From Streptomyces fildesensis (lineage in GTDB: Bacteria > Actinomycetota > Actinomycetes > Streptomycetales > Streptomycetaceae), in assembly GCF_016107395.1 (NCBI RefSeq), contig NZ_JAAIKO010000062.1, positions 1 to 36,208 of the forward strand: a DNA stretch of 36,208 nucleotides. Direction: 5' to 3'. Under the pieces are notes generated by a model. It was given only the letters and a program-made list of their open reading frames with translations, made no database searches and was not told the origin of the DNA. Positions 7,535 through 14,458 of the stretch are shown here, in pieces. Position 1 is the first letter of the stretch; the number at the start of each line of letters is the position of its first letter. Made by a program: the position numbers and the translations under genes.

Positions 7535-7899
7535 GGATGTTCCCGAGGCGCAGGAGCTTGTCCCGGAGGGACAGTCGGAACAGCACCGCCAGGACGACGA
7601 TCATGATGGGGCCGCCGACGAATTCCGCCGCGGTGAACTGCGCGGCGTGGCCCTCCACGGAGCCGGCCAGTCCGCGGTCGGCCTGCTGGCGGGCAATCGT
7701 GGAGTTCACCTTCGGCGGTATCGGCCTGATCCCCGACCAGGCCGACGCGAAGCTCCCCATGGAGGGCGTCACCTGGAACTACACGACGTTCCTCAACATC
7801 GCCTTCCTCATCCTGGCCGGCGCCCTCCTCATCCGGTTCCTGCGCGCTGGACAGCGGCAGGATGCTCACGCCGCCGTCCGGCCGGCGCGGCGAAGTTGA
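7535..7899. pseudogene. Permease (YraQ/DUF318-like) gene in scrambled pieces
   Basis: Three pieces of one membrane permease type lie here in the wrong order. On the minus strand, 7640-7535 reads AAEFVGGPIMIVVLAVLFRL and LRDKLLR, and 7692-7642 reads RQQADRGLAGSVEGHAA. On the plus strand, 7699-7899 reads EFTFGGIGLIPDQADAK, then VTWNYTTFLNIAFLILAG, and ends RFLRAG. In intact permeases as I remember them, the FVGGPIM segment precedes the RGLAGSMEGHA linker, and WNYTT is in the last membrane span. Here the first two are swapped and the last is inverted. None could make protein. Piece identity is my recognition; the order change should be checked by alignment. Confidence 0.5.
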
Positions 7900-7950
7900 C
7901 GGTCATCAAGATCGCGTCTGGTGTGTGGCGGCGGGCCGACCGTACGGAGC

Positions 7951-8000
7951 GTGACGTCACAATGTGATGCCTCTATGTCACGCCTTCTTGGTGACAGCAC
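7951..8000. promoter_or_regulatory. GTGAC half-site cluster upstream of cupin operon
   Basis: The perfect palindrome GTGACGTCAC (7951-7960) is followed by GTGAT, a GTCAC and a further GTGAC up to about 7996, just before the ribosome binding site of the cupin gene. The spacing suggests a repeated operator, possibly for the regulator encoded third in the operon. Confidence 0.4.
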
Positions 8001-8019
8001 AACCGCTGAGGAGGCCATC

Positions 8020-8400
8020 ATGCCGCGCACATGCAAGGACGAGGCTCCGCTCCTCGTCGACGCACCAGTCATCCAGGGCCGGTACATCGAGCTTGACGAC
8101 TACACGGTCTCCTTCGAGACCTTTCCCGGCGACGCGGACGGCACGGAGGCGTTTCGCGGGTTGCCCGACGACCGGTGCCAGTGCCCGCACTGGGGCATGG
8201 TGTTCTCCGGCCGGCTCCTGCTCCGCTACCGTGACCGCACCGAGACCTACGAAGCCGGCGACGTCTACTATGCCCCGCCCGGCCACGTGCCCGTCGTGAC
8301 GGCGGGGACCGAGACCGTCGACTTCAGCCCGTCCAAGGAGTTCCGGCAGACGATGGCGGTCGTGGCCGCCAACATGGCCGCCTCGGGAGGTACGCGATGA
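8020..8400 (+). CDS. Cupin-domain protein
   Basis: This 126-residue protein has a single cupin barrel. Residues about 55-100 read HWGMVFSGRLLLRYRDRTETYEAG, then DVYYAPPGHVPV, matching the two short cupin motifs (G-x-x-x-x-x-x-x-G and a PPGH close). The start is ATG 8020, 5 nt after GAGGAGG; the frame extends upstream to 7921 but through the operator-like region. It overlaps the next gene by 4 bp (ATGA), which signals translational coupling. The usual metal-binding histidine pair is incomplete, so a binding or sensing role is as likely as catalysis. Confidence 0.75.
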   Translation: MPRTCKDEAPLLVDAPVIQGRYIELDDYTVSFETFPGDADGTEAFRGLPDDRCQCPHWGMVFSGRLLLRYRDRTETYEAGDVYYAPPGHVPVVTAGTETVDFSPSKEFRQTMAVVAANMAASGGTR

Positions 8401-8819
8401 GTACCACGCAGCGAACCGTTGAGACCACGGCCCGCGAGCTGGCCGACCGGCTCGTCACCTTTCGCGAGACCGGGATCCCGCCGGCGGGCCTGTTCACGCC
8501 GGACGCGTTCTGCGACTTCACGCTGCCGCGGTGGCGCCTGCAGGCACAGGGAATCAGCGATCTCGTCGCGCTGCGCAAGGCCGGGCACCCCGCCGCCGGC
8601 CGGGTGTCCCGGTCCCGGTACGACGCCACGGCGACGGGCTTCGTTTTGGAAGTCGAGGAACAGTGGGAGCAGGACGGCGAATCCTGGTACTGCCGGGAGC
8701 TGTTCCGCGCCGACGTGGCTGACGGGTCGATCTCGCAGCTCTCCGTGTACTGCACTGGCGACTGGGATCGAGCCCGCGTCGCGGAACACGCCAGGTCCGT
8801 GCGGCTGCACAGACCGTGA
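8397..8819 (+). CDS. NTF2-like / SnoaL-fold protein
   Basis: This 140-residue protein starts with a helical lead (ARELADRLVTFRETG) and then LFTPDAFCDFTLPRWRLQAQG. It continues with FVLEVEEQWEQDGESWYCRELFRADV and ISQLSVYCTGDWD, the helix-then-sheet arrangement and length of SnoaL-like nuclear-transport-factor-2 proteins. The start ATG 8397 overlaps the cupin stop by 4 bp, with GGGAGG just upstream. Members are small-molecule isomerases, hydrolases or simple binding proteins. Substrate unknown. Confidence 0.7.
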   Translation: MSTTQRTVETTARELADRLVTFRETGIPPAGLFTPDAFCDFTLPRWRLQAQGISDLVALRKAGHPAAGRVSRSRYDATATGFVLEVEEQWEQDGESWYCRELFRADVADGSISQLSVYCTGDWDRARVAEHARSVRLHRP

Positions 8820-8849
8820 CCGCGGGCCGGACCGCAGTATGATCTGGCC

Positions 8850-10634
8850 ATGGAGCCTGCGGCCGGCACGGTCGCCGCCGCCCGAGCGGCACTGCTGGCG
8901 GCCTACTACGAGGCCCGCGACAACGGCGACGCCGAACTCATGGCTGCGGCGGCACTGAGACTGCCGTCGAGTCAGTACTTCGGCACACATCCGGGTCACG
9001 TGCCTGCCTTGATCCACGAGGCGTACACCGTGGCGGTCGAGCCGGCGAGCCGATGCCGGCTCGCCGCCGCGCTCGCGCGGGCGTGGGCCTACGGAGGCGA
9101 GACCCAGCGAGCGGTGGCATTCGCCCGGGAAGCAGTCGCGCTCGCCGACCGCCTCGGCGATCCCGAGGTCGTCGCCGACGCCCTCGACGCCGCGCTGCTC
9201 GCCAGTTGGGGGCCCGACGACTTCGCCGAACGGCTGGCTCTCTCGGCGCGACTGGCCGACGCCGCGGCCCATCTCACCGAACCCGCGCAGCGGCTGACCG
9301 CTCATCTGTGGCGTCTGACCACCGCGTGGGAATGCCTTGACGTGGTCGCTGTGCAGCGCCAGCTTCGGGCGCTCGACATGATCGCCGAGGAGTCGGGCTC
9401 GGCCCGCGCCGCCTTCTTCGCCGCGTCCCGCCGGGCCATGTACGCCCTTGCCACCGGCGACATCGACACAGCCGATCGGCTCATCCCGATCACCCACGAC
9501 CTCGGAGGCCAGGCCGCCGAGCCCGACCGGGAGGCGGTCGTGCACAGCCTCGTCGCCGCCCGGGCACGACACGTCGGTGACGCCGAGACGCTGCGGAGCG
9601 AGGCCGCCGCGTTCGAGGCATACGGCTCCAGCGAGGGAGTGCCCTCGGTGTCCGCCGAAGCCGCGGTGTTCTGGCTCGCCGCAGACGAACCCAACCGCGC
9701 GGAGCAGCTGCTGCACCAGCTCGCCGGCGCCGGGCTGGCGACTGTGCCCCGCGATGTCGACTTCCTACTCACCGTCACTTCGCTCGTCGATGTCGCCGCC
9801 GCGCTGCACAGCGATGAGATCGTCGCCGACGGCGCCCGCCTGCTGGAACCCTTTGCCGGCCGAGCGGTACTCAACGCCGGCGCGGTGACCTTCCACGGCG
9901 TGGTCGACGACTACCTCCATCGCGCCGAACAAGTACTCGGCAGACCCGACACGACGCGGTGGCGCCACAACGCGGCATCCGCCTACCAGCGGATTGGAGC
10001 CGCCTGGTGGCGGGACCGGCTCATCGCTCCCGCGGCGGCGACACCTACAACCCCTCCCGTCACCGTGCACCTGCACCGAGACGGCGAACTCGGCTGGGTC
10101 GTCGGCACCAACGGCACGACGATCGTGCTGTCAGACCTCAAGGGACTCTTCTACCTGCGTGAACTCCTCCGCAGCCCAGGCGTCGAATTGAGCGTGCTCG
10201 ACCTGTCCGCCGCAGCACCGGGTCATGCCGGAGTCGTCACGGAATCGGACACAGCCGAAATCATCGACAAACAGGCCCTGGTGGCCTACCACCACCGGCT
10301 GCGTGATATCGACGCTGAGCTGGACGAAGCCGAGTCGTGGACCGACCACGCCAGACTCGACCGGCTGCGCCTCGAACGCGAGGCCCTACTCGCCGAGGTC
10401 CGCACTGCTACCGGCCTCGGCGGTCGACGCCGACGCTTCACCTCAGCGCACGAGCGAGCCAGAATCGCCGTGCGCAAGGCGATCGCGTCGACCCTCGACC
10501 GCATCGACCACCACGACGCCCAACTCGCCCGGCTACTGCGCGACACCATTCACACGGGAGCGTCCTGTCGCTATGACCCGGACCCTTCGCGGCCGGTGAG
10601 CTGGCTGCTCGACACCCCGAAATCCGAAGAGTAA
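8850..10634 (+). CDS. Large helical-repeat regulator-like protein
   Basis: This 594-residue protein has three parts. Residues about 1-390 are alanine-rich helical repeats of TPR type (AAALARAWAYGGETQRAVAFAREA and similar). Residues about 403-460 carry VHLHRDGELGWVVGTNGT and LSDLKGLFYLRELLRSPG, a segment I associate with the C-terminal parts of large actinobacterial LuxR/adenylate-cyclase-like regulators. Residues about 470-594 hold a helical hairpin and then RRRFTSAHERARIAVRKAI with LARLLRDTI, a winged-helix-like end found in the same proteins. No ATPase or LuxR helix-turn-helix precedes it, so it resembles the sensory and terminal half alone. The start ATG 8850 is 30 bp after the NTF2-like gene and lacks a good Shine-Dalgarno. 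It forms a three-gene operon; the role is inferred as regulation. Confidence 0.65.
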   Translation: MEPAAGTVAAARAALLAAYYEARDNGDAELMAAAALRLPSSQYFGTHPGHVPALIHEAYTVAVEPASRCRLAAALARAWAYGGETQRAVAFAREAVALADRLGDPEVVADALDAALLASWGPDDFAERLALSARLADAAAHLTEPAQRLTAHLWRLTTAWECLDVVAVQRQLRALDMIAEESGSARAAFFAASRRAMYALATGDIDTADRLIPITHDLGGQAAEPDREAVVHSLVAARARHVGDAETLRSEAAAFEAYGSSEGVPSVSAEAAVFWLAADEPNRAEQLLHQLAGAGLATVPRDVDFLLTVTSLVDVAAALHSDEIVADGARLLEPFAGRAVLNAGAVTFHGVVDDYLHRAEQVLGRPDTTRWRHNAASAYQRIGAAWWRDRLIAPAAATPTTPPVTVHLHRDGELGWVVGTNGTTIVLSDLKGLFYLRELLRSPGVELSVLDLSAAAPGHAGVVTESDTAEIIDKQALVAYHHRLRDIDAELDEAESWTDHARLDRLRLEREALLAEVRTATGLGGRRRRFTSAHERARIAVRKAIASTLDRIDHHDAQLARLLRDTIHTGASCRYDPDPSRPVSWLLDTPKSEE

Positions 10635-10649
10635 TTGTTTTTCGGCGGG

Positions 10650-10733
10650 CTAATATTGAATGCTCTGGTTGGCGTGGAAGAAGTTGTCCGGGTCGTATGC
10701 GAACTTGATCCACGGGAGCCGATAGTGGTGGCC
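10650..10733 (-). pseudogene. BBE-type FAD oxidase, C-terminal end only
   Basis: The minus strand reads HHYRLPWIKFAYDPDNFFHANQSI before a stop at 10650. YDPDNFFxxNQSI is the hallmark C-terminus of berberine-bridge-type FAD-linked oxidoreductases. Only some 27 residues remain. It lies tail-to-tail with the regulator-like gene, which stops 16 bp away. Confidence 0.65.
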
Positions 10734-10787
10734 CGGCCAGAGTTGAGGCCCGGATCAGCCCTGTGATCTTGCATCGCCGAACATTTC

Positions 10788-10820
10788 GCGGCCCGTCCGC
10801 CGTCCCGGTGGACGGGCCGC
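10788..10820. terminator. 14-bp stem-loop
   Basis: GCGGCCCGTCCGCC and GGTGGACGGGCCGC pair with one mismatch around a 5-nt loop. It could terminate transcripts from the operon on the left. Its right arm overlaps the start of a DUF5655-like remnant. Confidence 0.5.
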
Positions 10821-10940
10821 GCCTGATCTGTAACGCCGGCGACTTCACGCGCTACGACGTCCACGCCATACGCGAACAGGTCGATCGACCTGGTCCGCTA
10901 CCGACTCTTCGGCAGTGAGCATTTTCAGCGTGGCCACTGA
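10808..10940 (+). pseudogene. DUF5655-like nuclease fragment, frameshifted
   Basis: One frame reads RLICNAGDFTRYDVHAIREQ. A second frame then continues SIDLVRYRLFGSEHF up to a stop at 10940. Together they resemble the middle of DUF5655/predicted-nuclease proteins, where a GxFTRYDxHA stretch leads to a conserved IxLVRYRxFG strand. A frameshift near 10878 separates the two halves, and the rest of the gene is absent. Confidence 0.4.
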
Positions 10941-11150
10941 TCGGGTGACGGAGGCAGGGCGAGGTCCGCGACGGACAGGGCTACCGTGCCGTCGAGCTGT
11001 CCGGCAGAGCGCTGAGGCTGTTCAGCACTACGGCAGCGTGCGGGGCCGGCAGCCGCAAGGCCGACCACGTCGGCGGGGCCTCGGGGTTCGCCGTCTCCCC
11101 GGCGGTTTCTGCTGCTGCGGCCTTCAACGGGCGGGCGGCCAGTTCCGTGA

Positions 11151-11595
11151 ATGCCAGCGGATTCGGGCCTGTTGCACGACGGTGTCGTGCCGGTCATCAC
11201 CCAGTACGGAGACGCTCTCGCGGGCAAGGTCATCGTCGACATCAGCAATCCCTTCAATTCCACGTTCGACGGGCTGGCCCACCGCGGGGAGACCTCGATC
11301 GCGCAGGAAGTCGCCAAGGCGGCCCCGGCCGGCGCCAGCGTGGTGAAGGCGTTCAACACCATCTTCCGCCATGTCCTGGAGAAGGGTCGGCCCGACGTCT
11401 TCTTCGCTGGCGATAATGCGCAGGCCAAGGCAAGTGTGGAGGCGTTCATCGAGAGCCTCGGGCTGCGCCCTCTGGACGTCGGCGGCCTGAAAATGGCGCA
11501 CTGGCTGGAAGGAGCTGGGGGTCACGGTGGGCCTCGCCAACCACGGGGTGGGGAACTTGGACTTCGCCCTCAGTATCACCCAACTTCCCGTCTGA
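11151..11595 (+). pseudogene. NADPH/F420-type reductase, 5'-truncated and frameshifted
   Basis: The frame reads VVPVITQYGDALAGKVIVDISNPFN, then SIAQEVAKAAPAGASVVKAFNTIF, VFFAGDNAQAKASVEAFIESLGLRPLDVG and KMAHWLEGAG. These are consecutive segments of the NADPH-dependent F420 reductase / NAD-binding oxidoreductase family. The frame then shifts at a G-run near 11518. The correct ending, GLANHGVGNLDFALSITQLPV, is in the next frame, with its stop at 11593-11595. The N-terminal nucleotide-binding GxGxxG segment (about 60 residues) is missing. The gene is dead at both ends. Confidence 0.75.
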
Positions 11596-11715
11596 GCGAA
11601 CGGTTCACGGATCACCGAAGGACTCGCCAATGAAGCCTGGCTTCACACTTCCCATACGCGGGCACGCTGTTGAGGGAGGTGTTCGAAGTCTCAACCCGCC
11701 GACACGGGAGTCCTG

Positions 11716-12366
11716 TTGGTTCCCTATCCCGCCGCACTCGACCTCCCGCACACCCTGGTGGAGTGGGTCACGATGCTCATCGTCACCCGTGAGGGTGACA
11801 GGCGCTGCATACTCCCGCCGCACCGTCGCGCACTCGTCGCGCTGGTGTACCTGCACCGCCACGACACCCTCGCCCGGATCGCGGCCGGCTTCGGGATATC
11901 CGTCGGCATCGCCCACGCCTAAGTCACCACCGTCACGGGCCTGCTCGCCGACCGGGCCCCGGGCCTGCTGAAGACGCTGCGCGAGCACGATCCCGAGTTC
12001 GTCCTTCTGGACGGCACCCTCGCCGAGTGCTACCGCGTCGGCGGCAGCCGCGCCGAATGCTCCGCCAAGCACCGCCGCCACCACGTGAACCTCCAGGTCG
12101 TCACCGACCCGATCGGCGAGGTTCTGTGGATCTCGCCCGCGCTGCCGGGCCCCACCCACGACCTGACCGCGGCCCGCACCCACAAGTTCATCCGGATCTG
12201 CGAACGCCAGGGCGTCCCCGTCCCCGTCCTCGCCGACCGCGCCTGCACCGGTGCGGCCTGCACGTCACCACTGGCCTGAGACGTCCGCCCGGCGGGGAAC
12301 TCACCCCACGCAGCGCACCGTGAACCGCGCCCTCGCCCAGGCTCGAGCAAGGGCACCCTTCCCGGT
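11716..12366 (+). pseudogene. IS5-family DDE transposase, degenerate
   Basis: Several frames add up to a nearly whole IS5-family transposase. It begins VPYPAALDLPHTLVEWV, then ALVALVYLHRHDTLARIAAGFGIS, where an in-frame TAA at 11922 breaks it. It continues FVLLDGTLAECYRV (first catalytic D), KHRRHHVNLQVVTDPIGEVLW, LPGPTHDLTAARTH (second D region) and VPVLADRACTGA. A frameshift leads to HVTTGLRRPPGGELTP and another to QRTVNRALAQARA. The last 40 or so residues, with the catalytic E region, are gone. One stop, two frameshifts and a truncation mark an old copy. Confidence 0.75.
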
Positions 12367-12416
12367 CTGAGAGGATTACCGGGACCGTATTAAAGACAAG
12401 CGCGGGGGAGGGGAAC

Positions 12417-12617
12417 ATGATCGTTCTGGTACTGCTCGGCGTCCTGGCGCTCGCGGTCGGCGGGTGCGCATGCGTGGTGTGGGCGGAGCGTGGCGGGCCC
12501 CGCTGGGTCCGTGTCGTGGCGTTCGTGACGCTCACCGCCGGCGAGGTGCTGCGTCGCTCCGGGAAAAGCCGGCGCGGGAGCGTGAACCAATCCAGCGGCA
12601 GCGGCGTTGGCGACTAG
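12417..12617 (+). CDS. Small single-span membrane protein
   Basis: This short protein of 66 residues starts with a hydrophobic helix (MIVLVLLGVLALAVGGCACVVW) followed by a basic cytoplasmic part (RRSGKSRRG). The GGGGGAGGGG directly upstream is a strong ribosome binding site with good spacing. I recognise no family. It stands alone downstream of IS debris, so it may be real but unexplained. Confidence 0.4.
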   Translation: MIVLVLLGVLALAVGGCACVVWAERGGPRWVRVVAFVTLTAGEVLRRSGKSRRGSVNQSSGSGVGD

Positions 12618-12699
12618 GGCGTGTAGCGAAAGTGCTGCTCACAGCTACTCGTAGAGACCTGTGACCAGCAAGGTCGCTTCTCGGGCGGCAAGTGGCCGG

Positions 12700-13581
12700 T
12701 CAGTTCACCAGCAGGTCGATCACGCCCGTCAGGTCCTCCTCGCCGCTGCCCTCGGCCAGGCGGCGGCGCATCAGCTCGAAGTAGGGGCTGAGCAGTTCCG
12801 GGCTGACCCCCTGCTGCTCGGCGGTGCTCAGGAAGGTCGGCGTGCCGGCCACCTGCATAGCTAGGTTGGAGACGACACCCTTGGTGTAGTCACCGCTCCG
12901 CAGCTGGTTGGCCGTTTGGTGAACTGCCGGGGCCATCGCGACGAGCCAGTCGGCGAGCAACGGGGCGAGCGCCTCGGGGTCGATGTCCTCGTTGCGGATC
13001 AGAGCGAAGGCGTGCGCGGACCCGGCGAACATCCCGTACATGGCGCTGAGCAGAGCCACGTCGTGCAGGGCCGCGAAGCCCGCGTTCTCGCCGACGTAGG
13101 TAGTGCCAACCGGGACGCCCAGGGTCTGCTTGTGTCGCTCGAACAGCTCTGGCGAGCCGCTGTAGAAGACGTAGCCGCCAGCTTCCGGGACGCCGATCAT
13201 TGGAGGGACGGCCATGATCCCGCCGTCCAGGTAGCGGGCGCCGCGCTCGCGGGCCCACTCGGCGCGGGCGCGGGCCTGGGCAGGGGTGCTGGTGGTCAGG
13301 TTGACCAGGTCCCTGTCGACCAGGTCGGTGCCGGCCAGCACCCCGTCGACCGAGGTGTCGTCCAACAGGCAAACGACGACCAGGGTGTTCGCTGCGACCG
13401 CCTCAGCGGCGGTGTCCGCGACCCTTGCCCCCTCAGCGGCGAGCGCCGTGGCGCGGGCCGGGGTGCGGTTCCAGACGGTCAGCGGGTGGCCGGCGGCAAG
13501 CCAGGTACGGGCCAGCGCGGTGCCCATCACGCCGAGGCCCAGCAGTGTGACGGGAGTCTTCTCAACAGTGTTCTGTGCCAT
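12700..13581 (-). CDS. Imine-reductase-like NAD(P)-dependent dehydrogenase
   Basis: This 293-residue cytoplasmic oxidoreductase belongs to the 6-phosphogluconate dehydrogenase / 3-hydroxyisobutyrate dehydrogenase superfamily. TLLGLGVMGTALARTWLAAGH at about residues 12-32 is the Rossmann GxGxxG, followed by TVWNRTPARA, which points to NADPH. The later YLDGGIMAVPPMIG, FYSGSPELFERH and the helical C-terminal half (ALHDVALLSAMYGMFAGSAHAFAL) fit the imine-reductase group, which reduces cyclic imines. The start is ATG 13581 with a weak Shine-Dalgarno; a GTG 36 nt upstream is an alternative. It is divergent from an HxlR regulator that probably controls it. Confidence 0.85.
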   Translation of the reverse strand: MAQNTVEKTPVTLLGLGVMGTALARTWLAAGHPLTVWNRTPARATALAAEGARVADTAAEAVAANTLVVVCLLDDTSVDGVLAGTDLVDRDLVNLTTSTPAQARARAEWARERGARYLDGGIMAVPPMIGVPEAGGYVFYSGSPELFERHKQTLGVPVGTTYVGENAGFAALHDVALLSAMYGMFAGSAHAFALIRNEDIDPEALAPLLADWLVAMAPAVHQTANQLRSGDYTKGVVSNLAMQVAGTPTFLSTAEQQGVSPELLSPYFELMRRRLAEGSGEEDLTGVIDLLVN

Positions 13582-13614
13582 GCCGACTAGGCTGGCCACA
13601 AGTCCGGGGGTGAT

Positions 13615-13628
13615 CAAGTACGCACTTG
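13615..13628. promoter_or_regulatory. Candidate HxlR operator
   Basis: CAAGTACGCACTTG has perfect 5-bp arms around a 4-bp centre. It lies in the gap between the divergent reductase and HxlR genes, overlapping a TTGACA-like -35 box at 13626-13631. Position and symmetry suit autoregulation by an HxlR dimer. Confidence 0.55.
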
Positions 13629-13677
13629 ACAGTGGGTGGTTACCCCGGGGTGAGCGAGCACGTCGGAAGGGTGGGGC

Positions 13678-14049
13678 ATGACAAGGCTGAACCGGCCGGG
13701 CACGCCAGACGGACACGTCTGCGGGATCGACACCGCGATGGAGGTGATCGGCGGCAAGTGGAAGGTGCTGATTCTCTGGGCGCTCCACGAACATCCCTGC
13801 CGTCGCTTCGGCGAGCTGCGTCGACTGCTTCCGGGGATCACCGAGAAGGTGCTGGCCTCTCACCTGCGTGAGCTGGAAGCGGACGGTGTCGTGCACCGTG
13901 TCTCCTACGACGAGGTGCCGCCCCGCGTCGAGTACTCACTGACCGAGGACGGCAAGCGCCTCAACGACGCACTCCAGCCGCTGGCCGCCTGGGGTCGCGA
14001 GCGGCCGATCAGTCGAGGGCTGGAGGAGACGGCAGGCCAGTGCCTGTAG
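13678..14049 (+). CDS. HxlR family transcriptional regulator
   Basis: This 123-residue winged-helix regulator reads CGIDTAMEVIGGKWKVLILWALHEHPCRRFGELRRLL, then ITEKVLASHLRELEADGVVHR and VEYSLTEDGKRL, the complete HxlR domain with the conserved GGKWKxLIL and SLTxxGxxL motifs. Two cysteines (about residues 15 and 40) could allow redox or electrophile sensing as in some relatives. The start is ATG 13678 after GAAGGGTGGGG. It is divergent from the imine-reductase-like gene; the shared gap holds the operator candidate. The last residues (EETAGQCL) are normal length for the family. Confidence 0.88.
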   Translation: MTRLNRPGTPDGHVCGIDTAMEVIGGKWKVLILWALHEHPCRRFGELRRLLPGITEKVLASHLRELEADGVVHRVSYDEVPPRVEYSLTEDGKRLNDALQPLAAWGRERPISRGLEETAGQCL

Positions 14050-14056
14050 TGAACGA

Positions 14057-14076
14057 TCCGGGATGAAACAACGGGA
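14057..14076 (+). repeat. 20-bp sequence shared with group II intron remnant at 23.99 kb
   Basis: TCCGGGATGAAACAACGGGA matches 23989-24008 at 19 of 20 positions. The second copy lies 33 bp after a group II intron 5' boundary, so this may be a second, much smaller remnant of the same intron type. Confidence 0.5.
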
Positions 14077-14104
14077 CGGAACACCCTCTCCCCTCTGAGG
14101 GGGT

Positions 14105-14320
14105 GCGACGACTTGCACGCCGTACGCCGTGGAGAACCACACCGGGGTCCGTCCGGCCTGCGGCAGGGTGATGCGGTCGACCAGCCCCTCAACGCCCAGC
14201 CGGGCCAGCCGCCGCCGGGTCTGCCCGATACGCGCAGAGGGAGCGATCACCCGGTGCATCTGCTCGGTGGTGACCAATCCGGTACTGCGCCACTGCGCCA
14301 GCACCCCCAGCGGGGCTTTT
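14105..14320 (-). pseudogene. Replication-relaxation family protein, fragment
   Basis: The minus strand reads GVLAQWRSTGLVTTEQMHRVI, then TRRRLARLGVEGLVDRITLPQAGRT and WFSTAYGVQVV. This is the winged-helix N-terminal part of the replication-relaxation family (PF13814), which is linked to plasmid and integrative-element mobilisation in actinobacteria. Only about 70 residues remain; homology ends near 14105. No start codon is identifiable because the upstream end is cut at about 14320. Confidence 0.65.
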
Positions 14321-14409
14321 CAGCCATGCCCCTATAACGTCGCGGCTCGGAAAGGTACTTCCGTACAGGAGGACCCGTCTGACATCTTGCATTCACCACT
14401 CGTTTCGTA

Positions 14410-14443
14410 CGGCCCGGCCGGTGCCCTCAGCACGACCGGGCCG
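14410..14443 (+). promoter_or_regulatory. Stem-loop in protease leader
   Basis: CGGCCCGG...CCGGGCCG forms an outer stem, and GTGC-CCTCA-GCAC an inner one. It ends 6 bases before the ribosome binding site of the subtilisin gene, where it could shield translation or act as an attenuator. Confidence 0.5.
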
Positions 14444-14458
14444 TCTCCGGAGGACGCA

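Noticed and set aside
8268..9716. Minus-strand open frame of 482 codons
   Set aside because: It is antisense to the NTF2-like and regulator-like genes, which have coupled starts and proper codon bias.
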